Source of the DNA: CAZBGL01 sp964491375
GTDB taxonomy: Bacteria; Desulfobacterota; Deferrisomatia; Deferrisomatales; Deferrisomataceae
Direction: 5' to 3'
NCBI GenBank assembly: GCA_964491375.1
Contig: CAZBGL010000137.1
Location: 1 to 18,979, forward strand
Length of the DNA stretch: 18,979 bases
Shown here: positions 1-6,955 of the stretch, piece after piece
Layout of the letters: the number at the start of each line of letters is the position of its first letter
Numbering within the stretch: the first letter of the stretch is position 1
Made by a program: the position numbers and the translations under genes
The notes under the pieces: model-generated
Seen by the model: only the letters and a program-made list of their open reading frames with translations
Databases searched by the model: none
Told to the model about the DNA's origin: nothing

Positions 1-563
1 GTGTAGATGATGATGGCCACGTCCTCGGGCCGGACCCGGGAGCACAGGGCCTCGAACCGGCCCGGATTCGCCCGCTCCTCCTCGGCGCCCAGGCGTTCGA
101 GCTCCTGGAACGAGAGGATCCGGGGGTCGTTGTAGTTCCGCAGCCCCTTCATGTCGGCCACCACGATGTGGCGCACCCGGGGCAGGCGGTCGCTTTCCTC
201 CAGGATCTTGTCGGTCTGCTCCTGGTCCTCGCACACCACGATGGGCGCCAGGCTGTGGTCCACCACGTACTGCACCTCGGGGGCCGGGCTCGTGGGGTAC
301 ACGCCCACGGCCCGGCCCCCGGCCGCGATGGCCCCGAGCTCGGCGTACAGCCACTCCCGCCGGTTCTCGCTGAGGATCGCCACGTTGTCGCCGGACCGAA
401 GTCCCAGGCGGACGAACCCCAACGCGGTCCGGCGGACGTGGCCCAGGTAGTCGGCCCAGGTGACCCGCTGCCAGATCCCGAACTCCTTCTCCCGAAGGGC
501 CACACGGTCCGGATGCTCGGCCGCCCGCTTGAGCAGCAGGCCGACCAGGGTGTCTTCGTTCAC
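1..563 (-). CDS. AMP-dependent acyl-CoA synthetase (FadD/FAA1-like), N-terminal part, cut by window edge
   Basis: This is the first 187 codons of an ANL-superfamily acyl-CoA synthetase. The family activates a carboxylic acid with ATP and joins it to CoA. Visible hallmarks of the long-chain acyl-CoA synthetase N-terminus are a TWADYLGHV segment near residue 38, GDNVAILSENRREW near 62-75, GRAVGVYPTSPAPEVQYVV near 85-103 and PEDVAIIIYT at the cut. The family's SGTTGxPKG ATP-binding motif would come next, outside the window. The start is a GTG at 561-563 that overlaps the livF stop as GTGA. The Shine-Dalgarno sequence is weak, so translation is probably coupled to livF. Cotranscription with the transporter suggests that the imported acid is activated on arrival; the substrate cannot be read from this fragment. 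Confidence 0.9.
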   Translation of the reverse strand, partial: MNEDTLVGLLLKRAAEHPDRVALREKEFGIWQRVTWADYLGHVRRTALGFVRLGLRSGDNVAILSENRREWLYAELGAIAAGGRAVGVYPTSPAPEVQYVVDHSLAPIVVCEDQEQTDKILEESDRLPRVRHIVVADMKGLRNYNDPRILSFQELERLGAEEERANPGRFEALCSRVRPEDVAIIIY

Positions 564-1363
564 GACAACCACCGTTTCCGACGCTTGTAGTGCTTGACCT
601 CGCGGTAGTTCACCCGGCCGTGCCCGGACCGCAGACCCAGGTAGAACTCCTGCACGTCCCGGTCCCGAAGCAGCAGGTCCCGGGGGCCGTCCAGCACGAC
701 CCGTCCACCCTCCATGATGTATCCGTACGACGCGATCTCCAGGGCCATGGCCGCGTTCTGCTCCACCAGGAGCATGGTGACCCCCTCTTCCCGGTTGATG
801 CGCTGGAGGATCTCGAAGATCTCGTCCACCAGCAGGGGGGCAAGCCCCAGGCTGGGCTCGTCCAGGAGCAGCATCCGGGGCCCGGCCACCAGGGCCCGGC
901 CGATGGCCAGCATCTGCTGTTCTCCGCCGGAAAGGTACCCGGCCACCTGGCGCCGGCGCTCCCGCAACCGGGGGAAGTACGCGTACACCGCCTCGGGGTC
1001 CAACCCGGACCCGGGCCGGCCCTTGCGGGCGTAGGTGGCCACGGCCAGGTTCTCCTCCACCGTGAGGTCCTCGAAGATCCGGCGTCCCTCCAGCACCTGG
1101 ATCAGGCCCATCCGGGCCACCCGGTGGGGGAGGAGGCCGCGGATGGACCCGCCCTCGTACAGGATGTCGCCGTCCGTGACCTCGCCGTCCTCCAGGGGCA
1201 GCAGGCCCGAGACGGCCTTGAGCGTGGTGGACTTGCCCGCGCCGTTCGTGCCGAGCAGGGCTACGATCTCGCCCTCGGGCACCCGGAGCGACAGCCCCTT
1301 GAGCACCAGCACGGCGTGGTTGTAGACCACCTCCACGTTGTTCAACTCCAGCAACACGGCCAT
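560..1363 (-). CDS. livF: Liv-type ABC transporter ATP-binding protein LivF
   Basis: This 267-residue protein is one of the two cytoplasmic ATPases of a branched-chain amino acid/HAAT-type importer. It has Walker A GTNGAGKST at 38-46, signature LSGGEQQ, Walker B MLLLDEPSLGLAP, and LLVEQN at the switch region, where Gln replaces the usual His as is typical of LivF. The start is ATG at 1361-1363, preceded by GAGGACCC; the open frame continues to 1582, but that extension is low-complexity Pro/Gly/Arg and not family sequence. The C-terminus carries an unusual basic tail with YREVKHYKRRKRWL, beyond the ordinary LivF end. The acyl-CoA synthetase starts within its stop codon. A 303-bp gap separates it from the substrate-binding protein gene. 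Confidence 0.95.
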   Translation of the reverse strand: MAVLLELNNVEVVYNHAVLVLKGLSLRVPEGEIVALLGTNGAGKSTTLKAVSGLLPLEDGEVTDGDILYEGGSIRGLLPHRVARMGLIQVLEGRRIFEDLTVEENLAVATYARKGRPGSGLDPEAVYAYFPRLRERRRQVAGYLSGGEQQMLAIGRALVAGPRMLLLDEPSLGLAPLLVDEIFEILQRINREEGVTMLLVEQNAAMALEIASYGYIMEGGRVVLDGPRDLLLRDRDVQEFYLGLRSGHGRVNYREVKHYKRRKRWLS

Positions 1364-1666
1364 GGGTCCTCGACGGCACTCCCTGGAACGTTGGAAGGAT
1401 GGAACGCCCAAACGCCCCGACACCGGGCGGGGGGAAACGGCCCCCTCACCGGTGCCGGGGTCCGGATCCCGCCCTTCGTCGGGGGAGGGCCCCCTGCACG
1501 CCCGGCCGGCGGGTTCCCGCAGGGGTCCGCGCCCGCCCGGACCAGGGGGCCCTCGCGCCCGGTCGTGCGAAGGCGCCCCCATCCCGTCCTCCCCCCCAAG
1601 GACGTCCCTCTGGGTGACGGCAAGCGGCGGTCGCGCCGGGGGGCCTCGGCCCGAGGGAGGCTCCCT
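1364..1666. other. 303-bp GC-rich intergenic spacer with small hairpins
   Basis: No convincing gene is present on either strand; the open frames here are Pro/Gly/Arg-rich and extend from neighbours. On the minus strand the spacer starts with a 6-bp hairpin at the stop of the binding-protein gene and holds an 8-bp stem at 1549-1574. No run of T follows either hairpin and I see no good promoter for livF. It may be a processed or partly attenuated leader between the binding protein and livF; this is inference. Confidence 0.6.
1549..1574 (-). repeat. Stem-loop in the binding protein-livF spacer
   Basis: On the minus strand the arms are GCCTTCGC and GCGAGGGC, giving eight pairs including one G-T wobble around a 10-base loop. 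It lies in the middle of the untranslated spacer and lacks a T-run, so it is not a standard intrinsic terminator. An mRNA-stabilising or attenuating role is possible but unproven. In DNA this GC-rich, chance stems are common. Confidence 0.35.
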
Positions 1667-1667
1667 C
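1653..1667 (-). terminator. Stem-loop at the end of the binding-protein gene
   Basis: The minus strand reads GAGGGA-GCC-TCCCTC, a perfect 6-bp stem with a 3-base loop that touches the last base of the TAG stop. An overlapping alternative stem, CCTCG-GGC-CGAGG, uses part of the same arm. There is no T-run, so complete termination is unlikely. It could act as a weak or partial terminator or a 3'-end protector. Confidence 0.3.
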
Positions 1668-2836
1668 TAGTCGAGCCGGATCCAGTCCGAGACGGGCACG
1701 AATCGTTTCTTCTGGACGTCGGCCCGGTACACCCGGCCCACCGGGATCTTGTGGTCCACGAAGGTCACGGGCGGCATGAGGCCACCCACGTCCCAGTCCC
1801 GGATGGACTCCAGGGCCTTGACCAGGTTGTCCCCGGTGATGCTCCATCCGTTCTCCAGGCACACCTCGGCGCACTTGGCGAACACGAGCCCGGTGAACCA
1901 TCCCTGGATGTAGCTGTTGGGCCGGTGCTTCACGTCCGGGTGGTGCTTGGCGTTGAACGCGCGCATGTTCTGGATCATGGGGACGTCCGTCTCGTAGTAG
2001 TACGCGTAGGGGTTGATCCCCATGTAGCCTTCGGCGTCCTCGCCCAGCTTGTCGATGATCATCTGGCTCATCGACCAGAAGGTGCCCATGAACCTGGTGT
2101 CCAGCCCGTAGTCGCGCACCCCCCGGATCACCTGGGGGATCGGCGAGAGCACGAAGCCGTGAACGATCACGTACTGGGGTTTCTTCTTGACGAGCTCCAA
2201 CACCTCGCTGGTCACGTCCACGGCGCCCACCTTGGTGACGATCTCGGCCACCACGTCCACACCCAGCTCCTTGGCCTTTTTCCTGGCGTACGGAATGGGA
2301 TCCTTGCCGAACTCGGTGTCGCTGTAGAAGAACGCCACCGTGGGCTTGCCGCCCCGGGGGTTCTGGGCCACGTACTCCAGGAGCACGCCGATCATGTCGC
2401 TGTAGGTGGGCCCGGAGACGAAGGTGTAAGGGTACCGCTTGGGGTCAGCCAGCTCGGAACTGAACGAGGTGGACCCGTACAGCACCTTGTAGGTCTTGTT
2501 GAGCTCTGGCGCGATGGCCTTGCCCAGGCCCGTGCTCTCGCCGTAGAACATGACCGGCTTGTGCTCGGCCATGATCTTCTTGAACACGGCCACGGCCTTG
2601 TCCACCTGGTACCCCGAGTCCTCGAAGATGTACTCGATCTTGCGGCCCTTCACCCCCCCCTTCTCGTTGATCCACGCGAGTGCATCCGCCAGCCCCTGGT
2701 TGATCTGGACCCCGGCGAACGCGAACCGCCCGGTCAGGGGCTGGGCCGCGCCCACCTTGATCGTGTCGGCCGCGCCGGCCGTGCCGGCCGCACACCCCAC
2801 CGCCAACAGCGCCGCAACGAGTCTCTTCCGGATCAT
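1667..2836 (-). CDS. Liv-type ABC transporter substrate-binding protein (Peripla_BP_6)
   Basis: This 389-residue protein is a periplasmic binding protein of the LivJ/LivK class, which captures the ligand for the LivHM permease. It has an N-terminal signal (MIRKR then a hydrophobic run to about residue 22), followed by the typical opening IKVGAAQPLTGRFAFAG, then WINEKGGVKGRKIEYIFED and DTEFGKDPIPYARKKAKELG. The export signal allows two readings: signal peptidase I cleavage near AGAA, or lipidation at Cys15 in LAVGC. The start is ATG at 2834-2836 with a strong AAAGGAGG (2843-2850). The size and the PYTFVSGPTYSDM segment resemble binding proteins found with acyl-CoA synthetases, so the ligand may be an organic or aromatic acid; this is inference. 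Confidence 0.92.
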   Translation of the reverse strand: MIRKRLVAALLAVGCAAGTAGAADTIKVGAAQPLTGRFAFAGVQINQGLADALAWINEKGGVKGRKIEYIFEDSGYQVDKAVAVFKKIMAEHKPVMFYGESTGLGKAIAPELNKTYKVLYGSTSFSSELADPKRYPYTFVSGPTYSDMIGVLLEYVAQNPRGGKPTVAFFYSDTEFGKDPIPYARKKAKELGVDVVAEIVTKVGAVDVTSEVLELVKKKPQYVIVHGFVLSPIPQVIRGVRDYGLDTRFMGTFWSMSQMIIDKLGEDAEGYMGINPYAYYYETDVPMIQNMRAFNAKHHPDVKHRPNSYIQGWFTGLVFAKCAEVCLENGWSITGDNLVKALESIRDWDVGGLMPPVTFVDHKIPVGRVYRADVQKKRFVPVSDWIRLD

Positions 2837-2842
2837 GCCTCG

Positions 2843-2850
2843 CCTCCTTT
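2843..2850 (-). promoter_or_regulatory. Strong ribosome binding site for the substrate-binding protein
   Basis: AAAGGAGG lies 6 bases before the ATG at 2836. It is the strongest Shine-Dalgarno sequence in the transporter operon, consistent with the binding protein being needed in excess over the membrane components. It also fixes the start against the much longer open frame. Confidence 0.75.
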
Positions 2851-2871
2851 CCGGCCCCGTGCACGGGCCCG

Positions 2872-3915
2872 TCAATGAACGAACGGCCACAGGCGGAAAA
2901 ACCGCTTGGTGCGCTGCCACACCTCGGCCAGCCCGTGGGGTTCGAACAGGAGGAACCCCACGATCAGCGCGCCGAACACCACCTCGGTCAGCGGAGACAG
3001 CACCGTCATCGCCTGGGGGTAGTACGGCCGGGCCAGGCTGGCCAGGCCCCGCAACACCTCGGGCACCAGGGTCATGAACACCGCCCCGAACACCGAGCCC
3101 ACCACCGTGCCCAGCCCCCCCACGATGACCACGGCCAGGTAGTGGATGGACAGGCTCAGGGGAAAGTGCTCCGGGGTCACGATTCTCATGAAATACGCCC
3201 AGAGGGCCCCGGCCACGCCCGCGTAGAACGAGCCCAGGGCGAACGCCCGCAGCTTGGTCTGGAACAGGGAGATGCCCATGAGCTCGGCCGAGATGTCCCG
3301 GTCGCGCACGGCCACGAACGCGCGCCCCGGGGCCGAGCGCTTGAGATTGGCCGCGAACCACACCCCGAGCGCGGCCACGGCCACGATCGGCCCGTACAGG
3401 GCCCGGTCGGTGGCCAGCTCCACGCCGAAAAGGCGGGGAGCCGGCACGTTGATCCCCCGGATGCCGCCCGTGATCCCTTCCAGGTTGATGAAGGCGAACT
3501 CGGCGATCACCTGGGCGGCCAGGGTGGCCATGGCCAGGTACAGCCCCTTGATCCGGAGGCTGGGCGCGCCCACCACCACCCCGAACAGGGCTGCCGCGCC
3601 GCCCGCGGCCGGAAGCGTCACCCAGATGGGCGCGCCCCAACGGGAGGCCAGCGCTGCAGCCGTGTACGCTCCCACCCCCATGAACGCGGCGTGCCCCAGG
3701 CTGATCTGGCCCGTGAACCCGGTCAGGAGGTTGAGGCCCATGGCCGAGATGACCGTGATGCCCACCAGATCCGCCAGGTATATCAGGTAGTCGCCGGCCA
3801 CGAACGGGAACACCGCCAGGGCCGCGAAAAACACCCCGGTCCAGAACCGCACCGTGGGGGTCCGGAGGATCGCCTCGTCGGCCGCGTAGGTCTCTTTGAA
3901 GTCGCCGATGCGCAT
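2872..3915 (-). CDS. livM: Liv-type ABC transporter permease LivM
   Basis: This 347-residue integral membrane protein is the second permease of the Liv-type importer. After an N-terminal cytoplasmic stretch, hydrophobic segments include FWTGVFFAALAVFPFVAG. The family core follows: ISAMGLNLLTGFTGQISLGH, AAFMGVGAYTAAALA, then the cytoplasmic loop AVRDRDISAELMGI, which faces the ATPases. The end, FLLFEPHGLAEVWQRTKRFF, is typical. The start is ATG at 3913-3915; the Shine-Dalgarno sequence is poor. It lies 54 bases after livH and 35 bases before the binding protein, within one operon. Confidence 0.95.
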   Translation of the reverse strand: MRIGDFKETYAADEAILRTPTVRFWTGVFFAALAVFPFVAGDYLIYLADLVGITVISAMGLNLLTGFTGQISLGHAAFMGVGAYTAAALASRWGAPIWVTLPAAGGAAALFGVVVGAPSLRIKGLYLAMATLAAQVIAEFAFINLEGITGGIRGINVPAPRLFGVELATDRALYGPIVAVAALGVWFAANLKRSAPGRAFVAVRDRDISAELMGISLFQTKLRAFALGSFYAGVAGALWAYFMRIVTPEHFPLSLSIHYLAVVIVGGLGTVVGSVFGAVFMTLVPEVLRGLASLARPYYPQAMTVLSPLTEVVFGALIVGFLLFEPHGLAEVWQRTKRFFRLWPFVH

Positions 3916-3969
3916 GGGCTCTGGGGCTGGGGTGCTAGAAAGCCGGAACGCGAGGACGCTCGGAAGAAC

Positions 3970-4857
3970 TCAAAGCCGTTCGATCTCCCTCGTGCCGAAC
4001 AACCCGTAGGGTCGCACCAGCAGGATGCCCAACAGCACCAGGAACGGTACCACCTCTTTCACCGATCCGCCGATCACGTACGGGTCCAGGTATCCGCCCG
4101 CGAGGTTCTCGAGCACACCGATCAAGATCCCCCCTACGATGGCCCCGGCCACGCTGTCGAGCCCTCCCAGGATCACCACCGGGAACACCTTGAGGCCCAG
4201 GGCGCCCAGCTGGGGGCTGATCCCGCCGATGGCCCCCACCACCACCCCCCCCAGGGCGGCGGCCGCCGCACCGATGGCCCAGGACGACCCGAAGACGCGC
4301 CGGATGTCCACTCCCAGCGCGTAGGCTGCCCCCTGGTCGGACGCCGTGGCGCGCATGGCCACCCCCGCCCGAGTGAACCGGAAGAACCCGGCCAGAAGGG
4401 CCACCGCGGCCGCCGCGATGCAGAACCCGTAGAACAGCCGGCTGGGCACCACCGCCGGGCCCAGGATCACGGGCTTCCGGGGGAAAATCGGGGGGAAGCT
4501 CTTGAACTCGGCGGTCCAGATGATCTGGGCCAGGCCCTTGAGGATGCTCGAAAGGCCCAGGGTCACCATGACCACGGTGATCGTGGGCTCGCCGAACAGG
4601 GGCCGCAGCAGGGCCCGCTCCACCAGCAGGGCCACCAGGGCGCATCCCACCACCGCCGCGGCCAGGGCCGCCGCGAACGGCAGTTTCAGCACGACCAGGG
4701 TGGTGTAAGCGAAGTAGGCGCCCAGCATCATGAACTCGCCCGTGGCAAAGTTCACGATGCCCGTGGCCTTGAAGATGGCCACGAAACCCAGGCCCACCAG
4801 GGCGTACACCCCCCCCACCGCGATGCCGCTCACCACGAGCTGGATCAGGAAGTCCAC
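3970..4857 (-). CDS. livH: Liv-type ABC transporter permease LivH
   Basis: This 295-residue membrane permease is the partner of LivM. It opens with IQLVVSGIAVGGVYALVGLG, followed by ATGIVNFATGEFMMLGAYFA, where the common NFAHGEF motif has Thr in place of His. The ATPase-contact loop ATASDQGAAYALGVDIRRV and the end RPYGLFGTREIERL are also typical. The start is GTG at 4855-4857, chosen because GGAGG precedes it and it matches the family N-terminus; the frame stays open upstream inside livG but that is not LivH-like. The gene overlaps the livG 3' end by 13 bases, suggesting translational coupling. Confidence 0.94.
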   Translation of the reverse strand: MDFLIQLVVSGIAVGGVYALVGLGFVAIFKATGIVNFATGEFMMLGAYFAYTTLVVLKLPFAAALAAAVVGCALVALLVERALLRPLFGEPTITVVMVTLGLSSILKGLAQIIWTAEFKSFPPIFPRKPVILGPAVVPSRLFYGFCIAAAAVALLAGFFRFTRAGVAMRATASDQGAAYALGVDIRRVFGSSWAIGAAAAALGGVVVGAIGGISPQLGALGLKVFPVVILGGLDSVAGAIVGGILIGVLENLAGGYLDPYVIGGSVKEVVPFLVLLGILLVRPYGLFGTREIERL

Positions 4858-5648
4858 GACCCGGCTCCCTCCGCGGCCTTGGTGCCCAGGTACGCCCTCA
4901 CCACCTCGGGGTGCCGGGCCACCTGCTCCGGCCGCCCCTGGGCGATGACCCGCCCGAAGTTGAGCACCACCACGTGGTCCGAAAGGTCCATCACCACGCC
5001 CATGTCGTGCTCCACCAGGAGCACGGTGATCCCCCGTTCCTCCACCAGGTCCAGGATGAACCGGGCCATGTCCTCGGTTTCCTCCCGGTTCATCCCGGCC
5101 ACGGGTTCGTCCAGGAGAAGGAGCTTGGGTTCCAGCGCCAACGCCCTGGCCAGCTCCACCCGTTTCTGGAGTCCATAGGGCAGCGCGGACACCGGCACAC
5201 CCCGGATGTGCTCGATTTCCAGGAAGTCGATCACCTCCTTTTCCACCCGTTCCCGCAGGGCGAGCTCCTCGCGCCGCGCCCACGGGAGCCGGAAGCCGCA
5301 GGCCACCATCCCCGAACGCATGTGGGCGTGGGCGCCGAGCTTGATGTTGTCGAGCACGCTCAGGCCCCGGTACAGGGCGATGTTCTGGAAGGTCCGCCCC
5401 AGGCCCAGGGCGGCCCGGCGATGGGGGGGCAGGCGCGTGATGTCCCGTCCGTCGAACCGAATCGCGCCCGCGTCGGGCCGGTAGAAGCCGCCGATCACGT
5501 TGAACAGGCTGGTCTTGCCCGCGCCGTTGGGACCCACGATCGAGGTCACCCGGCCGGGCTCCACCGTGAGACTCACCCGGTGGAGCACCTGGAGCCCGCC
5601 GAACGACAGGGACACGTTCTCCACCGACAGAAGGGGCTGAACGGACAC
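4845..5648 (-). CDS. livG: Liv-type ABC transporter ATP-binding protein LivG
   Basis: This 267-residue cytoplasmic ATPase is the first gene of the transporter operon. It has Walker A GPNGAGKT at 39-46, Q-loop region LGRTFQNIALY, signature ALPYGLQKRVELARALA (LPYGL where LSGGQ is standard, as is usual for LivG), Walker B LLLLDEPVAGMN and switch LVEHDM. The length and the C-terminal NFGRVIAQGRPEQVARHPEVVRAYLG are usual. I chose the GTG at 5646-5648, which has GAGGG just upstream and begins at the family N-terminus. The ATG at 5738 would add 30 unrelated residues, has no Shine-Dalgarno sequence and would leave almost no leader after the predicted promoter. Confidence 0.94.
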   Translation of the reverse strand: MSVQPLLSVENVSLSFGGLQVLHRVSLTVEPGRVTSIVGPNGAGKTSLFNVIGGFYRPDAGAIRFDGRDITRLPPHRRAALGLGRTFQNIALYRGLSVLDNIKLGAHAHMRSGMVACGFRLPWARREELALRERVEKEVIDFLEIEHIRGVPVSALPYGLQKRVELARALALEPKLLLLDEPVAGMNREETEDMARFILDLVEERGITVLLVEHDMGVVMDLSDHVVVLNFGRVIAQGRPEQVARHPEVVRAYLGTKAAEGAGSWTS

Positions 5649-5752
5649 GGTCCCTCGCGCGGGATGAATCACAACGCCGTTCCAGACTCCCCCCTCGAGA
5701 GTCCTTCTGGAATGCGCTGTAAGATCAAGGGAATCCATGGAGTAGGACCCGC

Positions 5753-5781
5753 ACCTTACAGCATAGCAATTGCTATGTCAA
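5753..5781 (-). promoter_or_regulatory. Predicted sigma70-type promoter of the liv operon
   Basis: On the minus strand TTGACA (5776-5781) is followed by a 17-base spacer and TAAGGT (5753-5758), a perfect -35 with a weaker -10. An A/T-rich stretch with an ACAAAA...TTTTGT pair lies just upstream and could serve as an UP-element. Transcription would begin near 5746, giving a leader of about 100 bases to the livG GTG. The operator palindrome fills most of the spacer and abuts the -35. Confidence 0.65.
5762..5777. promoter_or_regulatory. Perfect 16-bp palindrome, probable TetR operator
   Basis: CATAGCAATTGCTATG is identical to its own reverse complement. It is strikingly AT-rich for this window and overlaps the last bases of the -35 and most of the spacer of the liv promoter. 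TetR-family dimers bind palindromes of this length, and a TetR gene ends 37 bases upstream. Binding would block RNA polymerase. No second copy was noticed in the window. Confidence 0.75.
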
Positions 5782-5814
5782 GGCAAACAAAACGGTTTTT
5801 GTGTCCGTGCCGGC

Positions 5815-6408
5815 TCACCAGGGGGCCAGCATGTCCAGGAACCCCCGGGCAAGGGCGTCGATCGTGGTCTCATCGGGACGGAGCATGGCCTGGATGGCGA
5901 TCCCCTGGACCGCCCCCATGAAGCTCACGGCCGCGGCCCGGGGATCGACCACCCGCGGGTGGTGGGTCAGCGCCGCCGCGAAAGCGTCCACAAACGCGTC
6001 ATAGGCGGTACGGATCCGCTCCAGGATCGGATCGTCGGTGCCGGCGAACTCCGTGGCCAGGGCCGCCAGGCACACCGTGGCCTCGGGCTGCTGCTTGAAG
6101 TGGGTGACCATGAGCCCCACGATCTCGCGTACCCGTTCCGCCGAGGGGGCGCCCTCCAGGCACGCCCGGTAGGCCCGGAGCCCCTTGGACAGGCGATCCA
6201 CCACGGCGTAGAGCAGGGCTTCCTTGGTGGGGAAGTGGTGGAAGATGGCGCCCTGGGTCATGCCGATGGCCGCGGCCAGGTCCGCCATGGTGGTCTTGTG
6301 GTACCCCTGGCGGGCAAAGAGACGGGTTGCCTCCACCAGGATCTTCCGGCGGGTGGCCAGGGCCTTCTGTTCCCTGCGGCTTCCGCGGGTTCCGGACATC
6401 GAATCCAT
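5815..6408 (-). CDS. TetR/AcrR-family transcriptional regulator
   Basis: This protein of about 197 residues is a one-component repressor. The N-terminal helix-turn-helix reads RRKILVEATRLFARQGYHKT, then TMADLAAAIGMTQGAIFHHF and PTKEALLYAVVDRL, the standard TetR DNA-binding fold. The helical C-terminal part (about 60-197) would bind the ligand and dimerise. The start is uncertain: ATG at 6408 is used here, ATG at 6399 gives 194 residues, and a TTG at 6468 falls inside a promoter-like sequence. It lies directly upstream of the liv operon on the same strand, with the palindrome between them, so it most likely represses the transporter and acyl-CoA synthetase genes. By context the inducer may be the transported acid or its CoA ester; this is inference. 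Confidence 0.92.
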   Translation of the reverse strand: MDSMSGTRGSRREQKALATRRKILVEATRLFARQGYHKTTMADLAAAIGMTQGAIFHHFPTKEALLYAVVDRLSKGLRAYRACLEGAPSAERVREIVGLMVTHFKQQPEATVCLAALATEFAGTDDPILERIRTAYDAFVDAFAAALTHHPRVVDPRAAAVSFMGAVQGIAIQAMLRPDETTIDALARGFLDMLAPW

Positions 6409-6439
6409 CCAGGACGCCCCCCGGGGGGCCGACCTTGGC

Positions 6440-6468
6440 ACCATGCCCGAGCCGGCATCCCGTGTCAA
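6440..6468 (-). promoter_or_regulatory. Predicted promoter of the TetR gene
   Basis: On the minus strand TTGACA (6463-6468) is separated by 17 bases from CATGGT (6440-6445), a perfect -35 with a weak -10. It is placed about 30 bases before the chosen ATG. The 16-bp palindrome is not repeated here, so autoregulation is not evident. Confidence 0.45.
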
Positions 6469-6547
6469 CAGCCGGAAGACCGGGTAAGGATTGGACGTTC
6501 GGCGGTTTCCAGGAGGGGAGACAGGCCGCCCCGGTGAGGACGCGGGC

Positions 6548-6919
6548 TCAGGCGGAAGAGGCCATCACCTTGTTCAGCACCTCCACCACCTTTTCCTCTT
6601 CAAAGGGCTTGAGGATGTAGTACCGGGCGCCGGCCTTGGCACATTCCATGATCTTCTCCCGACTGGACATGGAACTCACCATGACCACCCGCGCCTGGGG
6701 ATCGATCTTTCGCAGGAGAATCAGGGTCTGGAGCCCCCCCATCTGGGGCATCACGAGGTCCAGCGTCACCAGATCCGGGCGGAGTTCTTTGTACTTCTTC
6801 ACCGCCTCCAGGCCGTTGGAAGCCGTGGCCACCACCTGGAAGCCGTGCTTTTCCAGGATTTTGACGAGTTCCTTCTGGATGTAGGGGCTGTCGTCCACCA
6901 CCATCGCCCGCTTCGCCAT
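6548..6919 (-). CDS. CheY-like single-domain response regulator
   Basis: This 123-residue protein is a stand-alone receiver domain with no output domain. The phosphorylation site is complete: acidic pocket Asp9-Asp10, phospho-acceptor Asp54 in LDLVMP, Ser82 in MVSSM and Lys104 in LKPF. The start is ATG at 6917-6919 with GAGGAGA upstream. It follows the CheX-like gene by 36 bases and is the last gene of the long run. The adjacent CheX-like phosphatase suggests a phosphatase-receiver pair. No histidine kinase is present in the window, so the kinase must be encoded elsewhere. The output partner is unknown; the FliM-like peptide on the zinc-ribbon protein at 9153 is one candidate. Confidence 0.95.
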   Translation of the reverse strand: MAKRAMVVDDSPYIQKELVKILEKHGFQVVATASNGLEAVKKYKELRPDLVTLDLVMPQMGGLQTLILLRKIDPQARVVMVSSMSSREKIMECAKAGARYYILKPFEEEKVVEVLNKVMASSA

Positions 6920-6955
6920 GGCCTTCTCCTCGTTCCATGCCCCGTTCGGTGGCTG

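Noticed and set aside
1364..1582. Upstream extension of livF by 73 codons
   Set aside because: The added sequence is Pro/Gly/Arg low complexity and the family N-terminus begins at the ATG at 1363, which has its own Shine-Dalgarno sequence.
590..2878. 762-codon open frame on the plus strand, with a similar one at 2875-5178
   Set aside because: It is antisense to livF, the spacer and the binding protein, is His/Pro/Gly-rich with no recognisable family, and crosses gene boundaries. Long antisense open frames are expected at this GC content.
5649..5738. ATG start for livG at 5738
   Set aside because: It would add 30 residues foreign to LivG, lacks a Shine-Dalgarno sequence and lies only about 8 bases after the predicted transcription start.
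5782..5806. Possible intrinsic terminator after the TetR gene
   Set aside because: The only stem is AT-rich (ACAAAA with TTTTGT) and sits immediately upstream of the -35; it is better read as an UP-like promoter element.
6409..6468. TTG start for the TetR gene at 6468
   Set aside because: The TTG is part of a TTGACA -35 element and the added residues do not resemble a TetR N-terminus.
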